Shown one piece after another: positions 8,551 through 17,297 of a DNA stretch of 64,000 nt. The stretch is from an uncultured Marinicella sp. (lineage in GTDB: Bacteria > Pseudomonadota > Gammaproteobacteria > Xanthomonadales > Marinicellaceae). The stretch spans positions 124,001 to 188,000 of the forward strand of contig CANNAM010000001.1 in the NCBI GenBank assembly GCA_947502595.1, written 5' to 3'. How positions within the stretch are numbered: the stretch's first letter is position 1; the number at the start of each line of letters is the position of its first letter. The position numbers and the translations under genes are program-made. The notes under the pieces were generated by a model. The model ran no database searches. It was not told the origin of the DNA and saw only the letters and a list, made by a program, of their open reading frames with translations.

Positions 8551-9804
8551 ATGTTGCATTTACTCCTCATTTTTACTGCCCTTGTTTTGGTTGCTTGGTT
8601 AATCAAACGCCACTCAGGGCTGCACCCCAATATCAGCTTGTTGTTTTTGGCGCAACCAATGATCACTGCAGTGGCACCTATGATGGTGTTTATCGGTGGC
8701 ATCATTGCCAAGCAAATGACCCCAGACCCTGCCTGGGTGACTTTACCGCTTACTTTCATGATTGTGGGGACCGCAGTGGCCACCATCCCGGCAGCCTATT
8801 TAGCCAATAAAATAGGCCGCAGAAAAGCCACCATGTTGGGCTTTATGTCTGGATTGGTCGGAGGTTTTTTGGGGTTGTTGGCAGTCAAAAATAACTGGTT
8901 TTATTTGTTTGTAATTGCGGCTTTTGTGATGGGCTTCAGTGGGGCATTTGCTCAGCAGCTTAGGTTTGCTGCGATCGAATCTTTGGCAGACAGCAAGGAC
9001 ATACCGAAAGCAGTTTCTCTGCTGATGTTGACCGGGATTTTTGCCGCTTTTATTGGCCCAGAGTTGGCACTGGTCAGTAAAGACTGGCTCAGTTCACCGC
9101 ATGGCTATGCGGGTACATTTTTTTGCATCATGATTTTAGCCGCCAGCGCCATTGTGATTGTGTCAAGGTTCGAAGCGCCGATTATTCAGGATGAATTGGT
9201 TGAACAACCGGTGCGCCCAATGGCTGAAATAGCCAAACAACAGGTGTTTATTGTGGCCATCATTGCTGCGGCTCTGGGTTTTGGTTTAATGAGTTTTGTG
9301 ATGACAGCAACGCCTTTGAGTATGCATCAATTGCATAACCATTCGCTGGAACACACCAAGTGGGTGATTCAATCCCATGTAGCTGCCATGTATTTACCTT
9401 CTTTATTCACCATCTGGCTGGGTGCTAAAATCAAAACCAAGTATTTTTTATTGGTCGGCACCTTGATGTTCATCGGGGTGGTTATTATTGCCAGTCAAGG
9501 GCATGAACTGTTGCATTATTGGTGGGCTTTGATTTTATTGGGTATAGGTTGGAATTTTTTATTCTATGCCGGCACCACTTTATTGCCTTTAAGCTACCAC
9601 CAGCATGAACGCCACAAAGTACAAGGCCTCAATGATTTCAGCATATTCACCTTCCAGGGTCTGTCTTCTTTGATGGCCGGTTGGGTGTTGTTCAATTACC
9701 ACTGGCAAGGCATCCTGTACACCTGTGTTCCATTTCTGGTGATCATGTTGGCTGTGACTTTGATGCGGTTCATTAATACACACAAGGATGCAACGGCCCA
9801 TTGA
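8551..9804 (+). CDS. MFS transporter
   Basis: 417 aa, almost wholly hydrophobic, with about 12-13 membrane spans. The loop between TM2 and TM3 has the MFS motif-A-like sequence ANKIGRRKATMLG (about 85-97). The extra hydrophobic stretch at residues 1-19 ahead of the usual first span is unusual. A later start would need Met36 inside TM1, so the first ATG is kept, though no clear ribosome binding site precedes it. The substrate is unknown. It is isolated between the minus-strand CDF gene and the DUF1631 gene. Confidence 0.8.
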   Translation: MLHLLLIFTALVLVAWLIKRHSGLHPNISLLFLAQPMITAVAPMMVFIGGIIAKQMTPDPAWVTLPLTFMIVGTAVATIPAAYLANKIGRRKATMLGFMSGLVGGFLGLLAVKNNWFYLFVIAAFVMGFSGAFAQQLRFAAIESLADSKDIPKAVSLLMLTGIFAAFIGPELALVSKDWLSSPHGYAGTFFCIMILAASAIVIVSRFEAPIIQDELVEQPVRPMAEIAKQQVFIVAIIAAALGFGLMSFVMTATPLSMHQLHNHSLEHTKWVIQSHVAAMYLPSLFTIWLGAKIKTKYFLLVGTLMFIGVVIIASQGHELLHYWWALILLGIGWNFLFYAGTTLLPLSYHQHERHKVQGLNDFSIFTFQGLSSLMAGWVLFNYHWQGILYTCVPFLVIMLAVTLMRFINTHKDATAH

Positions 9805-9912
9805 TTCTGCGGCTCAAAGCTGCTTTAACTCAAAAGAGAGGTTGATTTAATTTAATTATAAGTCCCCAACGCTGTATTCATACTGGTGTTTACACGGTCA
9901 GAATTTGTGGAA

Positions 9913-12159
9913 CTATTTACTGGGAGTGACTCGCTTGATTTTCATTTTATCAGCGATGCTTGACATGGCCCGATCCAGTAATGGGATTTGTTGCAGCAGC
10001 TGGATTTTGTGACAACGCAACTGGGCAGCCAATTCTATGGGGAACAAGTCCATAACTTTTGCGCCTTTGGCATTAACAAACAGCAGTTTGCCGCTGATGG
10101 GGCTTTTCCAAGACAGTTTGACACGTTGTGGTTGGCCATCTGCATGGTCTGCGTCAATTTGTATCCATTCGCCAAGTTCAATGTTCATGGCCTTGTCATT
10201 GTGTTCATCATCGATGACTGGAATGTTTTCGGGTGAGGTTAAACTCATGTCAGGGTTTTTTATCAATGCCCCCACGCTTGATTCTTGGTTGAATTCTTTG
10301 GACAGCTTTAAGATGTCTTTGGGGTCAATAAATTGCACAGCTTTGGTGCTGGTCTTGAAGCCGTTGATCTTTTTCAAACAGGCTTTTATTTGTTTCGACT
10401 TTGTGCTCAAGTCCTTGATGTCATAAGCCACCAGTTTTAATCCTTCGGTCAATTCTTGGCACAATGCTTGAATGGCATCTTCCGGTGTTTTGCTTGCACT
10501 GTCTGGGTTGGCAGCCGCCACCAATTTACGGACAAACTGTTGGTTCTTTTGCAGTAACTCAGGTGACTCCTGTTGTCTTAACTCCGAAAGGATCAGCACG
10601 TTGGCCCATGGCTGCAAAAGAATTTCACGTACCAAGGCGGGTATTTTCTGACCTGCCAGTTGTGCTTTAAGAAAAAGTGCAGTTTGATTTTTTGCTTGAT
10701 TGAGTCGTTCGCGACCTGAAATTTTTGCCGAGTTGCGGCGCTCATTTATCAGCGCACGTTTTTTAATTTGTTGATCAAAAATCACAAAGCGATCAATCAG
10801 CTTGGCGTAATTGATGTTTTTTTCATGGTTTTGTAGGATGAAATTGACAATCTCTTTGATTTTATTCAAGAACATTCCTTTGTCATCAGTTTGCGGACTC
10901 CAACCGATGGCACTCTCAGCCATGATGTTCAACAGCTGGCGGGCGTTGTTTTGTTTGTCTGAAAAAAAGGACTGGTCTTTCAGGGCAATTTGTAAATAAG
11001 GCAGTTGCAGTTTGGATAATACCAGCTGTATGGTTTCAGGCAGTTGTCGGTCTTCTACCAAAAACTGAAACAATTCACCAATCAGGTCAATGGTGTTTTC
11101 ATCGGCTTTGTTCAGCGACTGATGTGCAGAGATGGCTTTCAGCGATTTCAGTTTCTTCAGTAATTGGTCCTTTAATTCGAGTGGACTGATGCTTTGGTTG
11201 TTAAGCATTTCTTGGTCGGTCAACAACTCTGCTTTGATTTGGTTCAGGGCATCGGTCAATTGTGAAAATTGTACGATGCTGGCAGCTGAATAATTGTGTT
11301 GTGTGTCTTGTTCGCGGTCATGGTCAAGAATGTCGGCTATTTTTTTAAAGTTTTCATCCTCGCCAGACAGTTTCTGAGCCAAGTAATTGATTGAGTTATT
11401 AATGGTGTGTCCTGATTGCTTTGCTTGTTTAACCTGAAACTGAATGTCTGGTAATACATGGTGTTTTTTGAAGTATTTATTCACCATGCGATACGCGGGG
11501 CCCAGAGTTTCGATCATATTTTTTTCAAACAGCTTGATGATCATCAGCTTGATGTTGTTCTCAGATTTCAGTATTTTCAGCGACAAAGCAAAAGCGTTAA
11601 CAATGGCATCAGGACCAATTGGATTGGTGTGGTTATCAACTTCTTGTTCAGCCAATTCTGCGAATCTCAGGTTCAATAAATACAGGTCTTTATGGTACTG
11701 CTGGCTGACTTTGACTATGACATTATTGATGGCCAGTTTTTGGTCTAAGTCATCTTCTTTGATTAAGGTCAGTTTCTGTTTGGTATTTTCAGTTTGCTGG
11801 TTGCTTTCAATGAAATAAATGAAATCTTTGCTTTTGAACTTTTGGAAAATAACGTTGACGTTTTGGGCAAACTGGCGGGTAAGCTCTGATTTGTTTTTAC
11901 GTGTTTCACCAATGGCTGAGAAGTAGGCGTTTTGTTGCGCGTTTGACTCAGCTTGTTCTGCCATATCAAAAAAAAAGTCATTCAAACCGGCAAAAAAATC
12001 ATTCAGACGAGGGTGGATTGATTGCACAAAAACTCGGTGGGTTTCGTGCAAGTGTTTGCTGCCAGTGGACATGGGTTTCCGAGCTGTCAGTTCATTGATG
12101 CTAACCACATTGTCTGTGGGTTGCTGCTGGTTATTGGTATCGTCTGAGTTTTTATTCAT
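9913..12159 (-). CDS. DUF1631 family protein
   Basis: 748 aa, soluble, mostly helical, with no signal peptide. The segment LNDFFFDMAEQAESNAQQN (59-77), followed by a YFSAIGETRK stretch, is the recognisable N-terminal hallmark of DUF1631 proteins, which are widespread in gamma- and betaproteobacteria. The C-terminal part (about 640-720) has beta-rich sequence with WKSPISGKLLFVNAKG, which could be a PilZ-like fold. Function is not established. An oddity is the AAAAGGA Shine-Dalgarno, which abuts the ATG with almost no spacer; no better in-frame start is near. It stands alone in a 281-bp-spaced position after the ybbP gene. Confidence 0.8.
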   Translation of the reverse strand: MNKNSDDTNNQQQPTDNVVSINELTARKPMSTGSKHLHETHRVFVQSIHPRLNDFFAGLNDFFFDMAEQAESNAQQNAYFSAIGETRKNKSELTRQFAQNVNVIFQKFKSKDFIYFIESNQQTENTKQKLTLIKEDDLDQKLAINNVIVKVSQQYHKDLYLLNLRFAELAEQEVDNHTNPIGPDAIVNAFALSLKILKSENNIKLMIIKLFEKNMIETLGPAYRMVNKYFKKHHVLPDIQFQVKQAKQSGHTINNSINYLAQKLSGEDENFKKIADILDHDREQDTQHNYSAASIVQFSQLTDALNQIKAELLTDQEMLNNQSISPLELKDQLLKKLKSLKAISAHQSLNKADENTIDLIGELFQFLVEDRQLPETIQLVLSKLQLPYLQIALKDQSFFSDKQNNARQLLNIMAESAIGWSPQTDDKGMFLNKIKEIVNFILQNHEKNINYAKLIDRFVIFDQQIKKRALINERRNSAKISGRERLNQAKNQTALFLKAQLAGQKIPALVREILLQPWANVLILSELRQQESPELLQKNQQFVRKLVAAANPDSASKTPEDAIQALCQELTEGLKLVAYDIKDLSTKSKQIKACLKKINGFKTSTKAVQFIDPKDILKLSKEFNQESSVGALIKNPDMSLTSPENIPVIDDEHNDKAMNIELGEWIQIDADHADGQPQRVKLSWKSPISGKLLFVNAKGAKVMDLFPIELAAQLRCHKIQLLQQIPLLDRAMSSIADKMKIKRVTPSK

Positions 12160-12440
12160 TCCTTTTGGTGCTCAAGCAATGAACCATTGGTTCATTATAA
12201 GTTGTTATTAGCTGTTCAGTTACCAATCCACTTGAATGGCTTTGTATTGAATACCCAAACAGATGTCAGCACACAAAATCATATGTATGATTCACACATT
12301 ATTATTGTGCCATCCGCGCGCGAATGTGTATGAATTATTTGCTGTTTTGTTAACTTTTTCAGGTATTTAAGCATGGATTAATTAATCTCATCTCTGCTGG
12401 TTTAAAGCAGCCCACCTCAGCTGAAAAATTTTGTCACAAA
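12160..12440. other. intergenic region without recognised features
   Basis: The 281 bp between the ybbP-like stop and the DUF1631 start (both minus strand) is AT-rich with a short CG-alternating patch near 12317. It should hold the DUF1631 promoter. I see no terminator, RNA gene or repeat that I can support. Confidence 0.5.
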
Positions 12441-14966
12441 TTACACCATTTGTCTGACCATATTCATTACATTGGATTTAATTACCAGCCTGCCGTATGC
12501 CAAACTCACCAATACCAAGGTGCTCATCAATGCCAGTAACGACCAAAGGCTAACTTGCCAAGGAAAAACAAAGCTTAAATCAAACCAAAAAGTGGTGATA
12601 CTGTAGGAAACAGCAAACCCCAATACGCTGCCAGCCACGAAAGCCAACAAGCCCAACATCAGCATCTCTATGATGTTGATGGCATACAAGTCTTTGGTCA
12701 ACATGCCCATCAACCGAAAATAAGCACTTTCTTGGAGCCGGTCTTGCGAGGTTGAAACCAATGAGGTAATTAATATCATGATGCCAGCCACTACACTTAA
12801 GCCGGTAAATATTTGTACCAATTGGGTCAGTTGATCAACAAAGCCTTTCAGTTGTTTGGCAATACTGGCACCATCTAATGTGGTTATGCCAGGAAACTGC
12901 TTGGCTATCGTGGTTTGTAATTGTGGGATGTCAGCGGCATTGACTTGTGCAGTGGCAAATTGAATTTGTGGCGCTTCGGCCATCACTTCAGGTTGAAACA
13001 TGAAATAAAAAAATGGGCTGGGACCACGTTGGAAACGACTTCTGACACTGCTGATATAGGTTTTTATGGGTACTCCTTGGATGTCAAAGATGATTTCATC
13101 GTGTAAAGTAACTTCCAGGTAATCAGCAATGCTGTCCAAGATTGAAATGGGTACAGCGTCGCTGTCGGGTTTGGGGCTGTACAATTGGCCTTTATCAATG
13201 GCATTGACCAATTGTTCAGTTTCCAATACTTGGTCAGCATAGCTGAGGTTGAATACACGGGTGATGTTGTCATAGTTGCCCAACTGTTCTTTTAAAGTAT
13301 CAGGGTCTACCCCGTTGACACTGGCTATTCGTGCCCTGATCACTGGATAATAAGTGGCTGATACAGCAATGATTTCATTCAAGGCTTGGTGTTGGTCACT
13401 TTGTACGTCAAGCATGAACATATTGGGTGAATCTTCTGGGTAGGTACTGATCAGTTGTTGGTCAATGGTGTGATTTAATGCGGTGATGCTCCACATCACC
13501 ATCACTGCCATTGACATGGTGGTAAAGAACAACATCGACTGGTTGCCTTTGCGAAAAATATTCTGTAATGACAGCTTCAAAAGCCAATTTTTAATCCAGT
13601 TGCGATTGATCATGACTTTCAAGCTGCGCAAGATCAACTGGCTGAAACCCCAAAAAAGTAGACTGATGGCCACCAAACCACCGGCCACTTGTAGCCCTTG
13701 CCACCAAGACGCTAACTCTAAAGACAGCAATAAATACAAACTGAGTAAAGACAGCACCAGCCAATAACGTGAAAAGTACCATTGGGGTGTGCTTTGAGTT
13801 TGTTGTTGTAATACCGCCACAGGCTTTACTGCCGAAAGTGCTTGGATGGTGCTGTGAGTCATCAACCAAGTCAGTGCCAAGGCAATCAGTAACACTTTCA
13901 GTACACTGATGAAGCTGATGTGTAAGCTCACTTGCGTTGGGATGATGGCTGCAAATGCATCGTAACCAAAATACAGCACGGCTTGGCTCAACAGCCAGGC
14001 ACAAAATACAGCCACGATGGTCATGACCAAAAATAAACGGTAATAACCGCGTTTTAAATGCGCAATTGGTTCACCGATGGCACGGCGGATGGCGTTGGTT
14101 TGTTGTTGTCGGTTCACAAAGGCTTTGACCACGCTCATCAGGCCAACCCCAGACAGTACAATCACCGCCACCACCAGTAATTTGAGGAACTTCAAAAAAT
14201 TAGCCGAAAGGGTGGAAATGCTGGTTTGTGCTGCATCTGCAGTGGTCACCTCAATGGCGGTATCCGCCGTTAAGCTTTGCAGCTCTTGCAGCATTTTGGG
14301 AACATATTCATCAGCAGTTCGAATTTCTATTCGATAGCTGATTCGACTGCGTTGGCCCAACAGGCCTGTGGCTGGTAAGTCTTGGTTCAACATCATTACC
14401 CGTGCGCCAAAACCGAAAGCGGTCAAGGGGCGATCAGGTTCTTCGATGATTTCATCGGCTATCATGAAACTTGTTTCGCCCAAGGTGATGCGGTCACCAA
14501 CTGCCAGTTCTAAACCAATCAATACCTGGCGTTCAACCCATACTTGTCCGGTTTTAAGTTGTGCTGCCATGGCTGTACCACTGGCCAGTTTTAATTCACC
14601 ATACAGGGGGTAACTTGTATCCACGGCCTTAACTCGGACCAATAATGAGGCGTCGTTGTTGGCCTTATTCTCAGCTGCATACGTCATGGCATTGAACTGA
14701 CGGTCATTGACCACGTCATCAGCTGGCAAAGCAGCCACCCATTGAGTGACTGCTGCTGGTAACGGTTGCCTGTCTTGTACCACCAAATCCCCACCGACCA
14801 TGGCTTTTTGATTATCTGCGATGTAATCATCCACTGCATTTTGCAATGAATCCAAGGTCAGGTAAGCGCCCAAGGAAACCAGCAGGCTGAAGCAAAACAG
14901 TAAGGGGTAAATCCAATGGCCAAACCATTCACGGCGTATGATGGTGTTACTTAGGTTCATACTCAC
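12441..14966 (-). CDS. ybbP: ABC transporter permease, FtsX-like, YbbP type
   Basis: 841 aa. It has an N-terminal membrane span (about 20-42), a periplasmic domain, FtsX-type permease segments at about 255-385 and again at about 715-835, and further spans at about 400-500. This is the two-block FtsX layout of the E. coli YbbP/LolE/MacB superfamily. With the ATPase encoded just upstream (YbbA-like) it should form an ABC system of the lipoprotein/lipid-handling class; the actual substrate is unknown. The start is GTG at 14966, overlapping the ybbA stop by 4 bases, so translation is probably coupled. An ATG two codons later is an alternative. Confidence 0.88.
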   Translation of the reverse strand: MSMNLSNTIIRREWFGHWIYPLLFCFSLLVSLGAYLTLDSLQNAVDDYIADNQKAMVGGDLVVQDRQPLPAAVTQWVAALPADDVVNDRQFNAMTYAAENKANNDASLLVRVKAVDTSYPLYGELKLASGTAMAAQLKTGQVWVERQVLIGLELAVGDRITLGETSFMIADEIIEEPDRPLTAFGFGARVMMLNQDLPATGLLGQRSRISYRIEIRTADEYVPKMLQELQSLTADTAIEVTTADAAQTSISTLSANFLKFLKLLVVAVIVLSGVGLMSVVKAFVNRQQQTNAIRRAIGEPIAHLKRGYYRLFLVMTIVAVFCAWLLSQAVLYFGYDAFAAIIPTQVSLHISFISVLKVLLIALALTWLMTHSTIQALSAVKPVAVLQQQTQSTPQWYFSRYWLVLSLLSLYLLLSLELASWWQGLQVAGGLVAISLLFWGFSQLILRSLKVMINRNWIKNWLLKLSLQNIFRKGNQSMLFFTTMSMAVMVMWSITALNHTIDQQLISTYPEDSPNMFMLDVQSDQHQALNEIIAVSATYYPVIRARIASVNGVDPDTLKEQLGNYDNITRVFNLSYADQVLETEQLVNAIDKGQLYSPKPDSDAVPISILDSIADYLEVTLHDEIIFDIQGVPIKTYISSVRSRFQRGPSPFFYFMFQPEVMAEAPQIQFATAQVNAADIPQLQTTIAKQFPGITTLDGASIAKQLKGFVDQLTQLVQIFTGLSVVAGIMILITSLVSTSQDRLQESAYFRLMGMLTKDLYAINIIEMLMLGLLAFVAGSVLGFAVSYSITTFWFDLSFVFPWQVSLWSLLALMSTLVLVSLAYGRLVIKSNVMNMVRQMV

Positions 14967-15667
14967 ACCAATTGACCATCAACTATGGTGATGGTTCTGT
15001 CTGCCAATTTAGCCAAGTTGGGATCATGTGTAACAATCACCAAAGCGGTGCCCAGAGCCTGTTGTAAGTTCAACAACAGTTGCATCACTTGGTCGGCATT
15101 TTTTTCATCAAGGTTACCAGTGGGTTCATCGGCAAATAAAATTTGCGGGTTGGCCACCAACGCGCGAGCAATGGCCGTGCGTTGTTTTTCACCACCTGAT
15201 AATTGATGAGGAAAACTATTGGCTCGATGGTTTAACTCAACTGCATCAAGCAGTTCAGCTACTTTTTCAGGGTCTTTTTGTCTGGCAATGTTCAAAGGAA
15301 ACTCAATGTTTTCCCGGACGGACAACGTTGGAATCAAATGGAACGACTGGAACACGAAGCCAATATCTGATTGCCGTTTAAGTGCCAATTGTTCTTCGCT
15401 CATGTGGGTTAAGTCATCACCATTGAGTTTGATTTGACCGGCAGAAGGTTGATCCAAACCTGCCAATAAACTGAGTAGCGTTGATTTACCTGAGCCTGAT
15501 TTTCCCATGATGACAACAAATTCACCGGGCCGCACCGTCAGACTGATGTCTTTGAGGACTTCTATTTGTGTTTGTTCTAAATGAAAAGACTTGAATAAGT
15601 GCTTGGCCTCGAGCACATGGGGCACTTGAGAATCTGATATTTTGGTGGCGGAAGTGGAAGTGTTCAT
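14963..15667 (-). CDS. ybbA: ABC transporter ATP-binding protein, YbbA/LolD type
   Basis: 234 aa. It has Walker A GKSGSGKS (55-62), Q-loop VFQSFHL (105-111), signature LSGGEKQR (156-163), Walker B ILFADEP (176-182) and the H-loop in VTHDPN. These are all the catalytic elements of an active ATPase of the LolD/MacB branch. A 20-residue N-terminal extension precedes the conserved start. An AAGGA ribosome site lies 6 bases before the ATG at 15667. It sits between tesA and ybbP in a three-gene minus-strand operon. In E. coli the same genes are neighbours but tesA is divergent. Confidence 0.93.
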   Translation of the reverse strand: MNTSTSATKISDSQVPHVLEAKHLFKSFHLEQTQIEVLKDISLTVRPGEFVVIMGKSGSGKSTLLSLLAGLDQPSAGQIKLNGDDLTHMSEEQLALKRQSDIGFVFQSFHLIPTLSVRENIEFPLNIARQKDPEKVAELLDAVELNHRANSFPHQLSGGEKQRTAIARALVANPQILFADEPTGNLDEKNADQVMQLLLNLQQALGTALVIVTHDPNLAKLADRTITIVDGQLV

Positions 15668-15691
15668 GTTGGTCCTTTTTTGGTCATGTTG

Positions 15692-16438
15692 TTATGGATT
15701 GGGTTTTTTAAGCCAAGGCAATACAGCTGGCAGGACATTGTGCTCAACTATCACCGCGTAGCCTGATGCAGTCGGGTGTATCATATCTGCCTGGTTCAAT
15801 TCAGGGTCGCCGGCTACGTGGTTGAGAAAAAAAGGAATCATTCCTATTTCGTGTTGAGCAGCGAGCTTGGGGTACATGTCTTTGAAGCCAGTGACATATT
15901 CTTGACCTAAGTTGTCATAGATTTGCATGCCAGCCAACACCACCTCGGAGCCAGAGGATTGAATGCGCTCAATGATTTCGCTGATGTTGTTTGCGGTCAG
16001 TTGTAAGGGTAAACCACGCATGGCGTCATTGGCACCGATGTTCAATAAGGTTAAATTGGGTTTCAGTTGTAGTACCCAGTCCAAACGGTTCTTTAAGCCA
16101 CTGCTGGTTTCACCGCTTAAACCTGAGTTGATAACCTTGACATGGTTATAGCCTTGTTGGTGGAGGGCTTGTTGAAGTAAGGCTGGGTAGTTTTCTGTTT
16201 GGTTCACCCCCAAGCCTTCTGTCAGTGAGTCGCCTAAGGCCAGAATGGTGTACGCATCAGAAGCGTGGTTTACAGCGATGTTAGGCTGTGGTGGGTTTAC
16301 TGTTTCAGCTGTATCTAAAGCTTGAGGCTCTTGACAGCCCACTGTCAACAGTAAAAAAGCGCACAGTAAAGTGATTTTCAGTGTAATTTGTTTGGTGTTG
16401 GCTTGTTTTTTAAGCCATTGTTTCAGTTTATTATTCAT
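15692..16438 (-). CDS. tesA: SGNH-fold esterase/lysophospholipase, TesA type
   Basis: 248 aa. It has a hydrophobic N-terminal signal (about 19-34) ending in LTVGC, which could be a lipobox (Cys35) although the -3 position is not ideal. The SGNH hydrolase blocks are GDSLTEG (69-75, nucleophile Ser71), the Gly in INSGLSGE, GAND (135-138), and a C-terminal DMIHPTASGY with the Asp/His of the triad. E. coli TesA hydrolyses thioesters and lysophospholipids in the periplasm; a similar role is expected. If the lipobox is used this version would be membrane-anchored, unlike the soluble E. coli enzyme. It is the first gene of the tesA-ybbA-ybbP operon. Confidence 0.92.
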   Translation of the reverse strand: MNNKLKQWLKKQANTKQITLKITLLCAFLLLTVGCQEPQALDTAETVNPPQPNIAVNHASDAYTILALGDSLTEGLGVNQTENYPALLQQALHQQGYNHVKVINSGLSGETSSGLKNRLDWVLQLKPNLTLLNIGANDAMRGLPLQLTANNISEIIERIQSSGSEVVLAGMQIYDNLGQEYVTGFKDMYPKLAAQHEIGMIPFFLNHVAGDPELNQADMIHPTASGYAVIVEHNVLPAVLPWLKKPNP

Positions 16439-16652
16439 GCAATGAATAGGGTCCTTTGGTGAATCTTAACAATGTCCAATAAGTTACGAATTGTATTCAA
16501 TGGGTCATCAATTTTGTGTGAAGTCAGTTAAATTTGTTTTGACTAGATGGTTTATCATATACAGCCATTAAGATGGCATAATTTTTTAAACACTTGCTTA
16601 CTTTTTATGTCTTTTTAAATAAAAAACATACCACCTTAAGATGGAGACTGCT

Positions 16653-17159
16653 GTGATAAAAACAACAACAAAAAGTACCCAACAACAAATAGTTGGCTTG
16701 ATTGGCTGGTTTATCGCCTGCTTTGCCGCCTCTGCTGTGGGTGCCATTGCTTCAATCAAGGCGCAATCTTTTTACCTTGCTTTGAGCCAACCTTCTTGGG
16801 CGCCTCCAGCTTGGTTGTTTGGACCAGTATGGACAGCCCTGTACGCCATGATGGCAGTCGCAGTTTGGTTGGTATGGCGGCGTGGTGGTTGTAAGACCAA
16901 TGCCACTGCTTTGACCTTGTTTGCTTTGCAACTGTTGCTTAACGCACTGTGGAGCTGGTTGTTCTTTGCTTGGCAACTGGGTGCTTATGCCTTCGCTGAT
17001 ATCATCTTGTTGTGGTTGTTGATTGTAGCCACTTCAGTGGCTTTTTGGCGTACCGATAAGTTGGCCAGTTTGTTGTTGTTACCTTATTTGTTGTGGGTCA
17101 GTTTTGCTGGCGCCTTGAATTACGCCGTTTGGCAATTGAACCTACAAATTTTGGGATAG
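16653..17159 (+). CDS. tspO: TspO/MBR family membrane protein
   Basis: 168 aa with five membrane spans. Family signatures are FYLALSQPSWAPP followed by WLFGPVWTALY in the TM1-TM2 region, the central ALWSWLFFAWQLGAYAFADI, and the end segment WVSFAGALNYAVWQLN. TspO proteins bind porphyrins and related tetrapyrroles; their bacterial role is stress- and light-related and not settled. The start is set at GTG 16653 because a GGAG motif lies six bases upstream. The ATG at 16641 lies before that motif and has no ribosome site. The gene is followed by a SulP transporter on the same strand. Confidence 0.92.
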   Translation: MIKTTTKSTQQQIVGLIGWFIACFAASAVGAIASIKAQSFYLALSQPSWAPPAWLFGPVWTALYAMMAVAVWLVWRRGGCKTNATALTLFALQLLLNALWSWLFFAWQLGAYAFADIILLWLLIVATSVAFWRTDKLASLLLLPYLLWVSFAGALNYAVWQLNLQILG

Positions 17160-17297
17160 TTTGTTTGCAATAATCGACATGGTGGTTAAATCCAGACATT
17201 TGATTCTCACCACCCAAAGTGCTCTCAGTAAATGCTATCATTTACTGCTTCGAAAGGGTGAACTTCATACCAATTGTGTAAATAGATAACTTAATCA

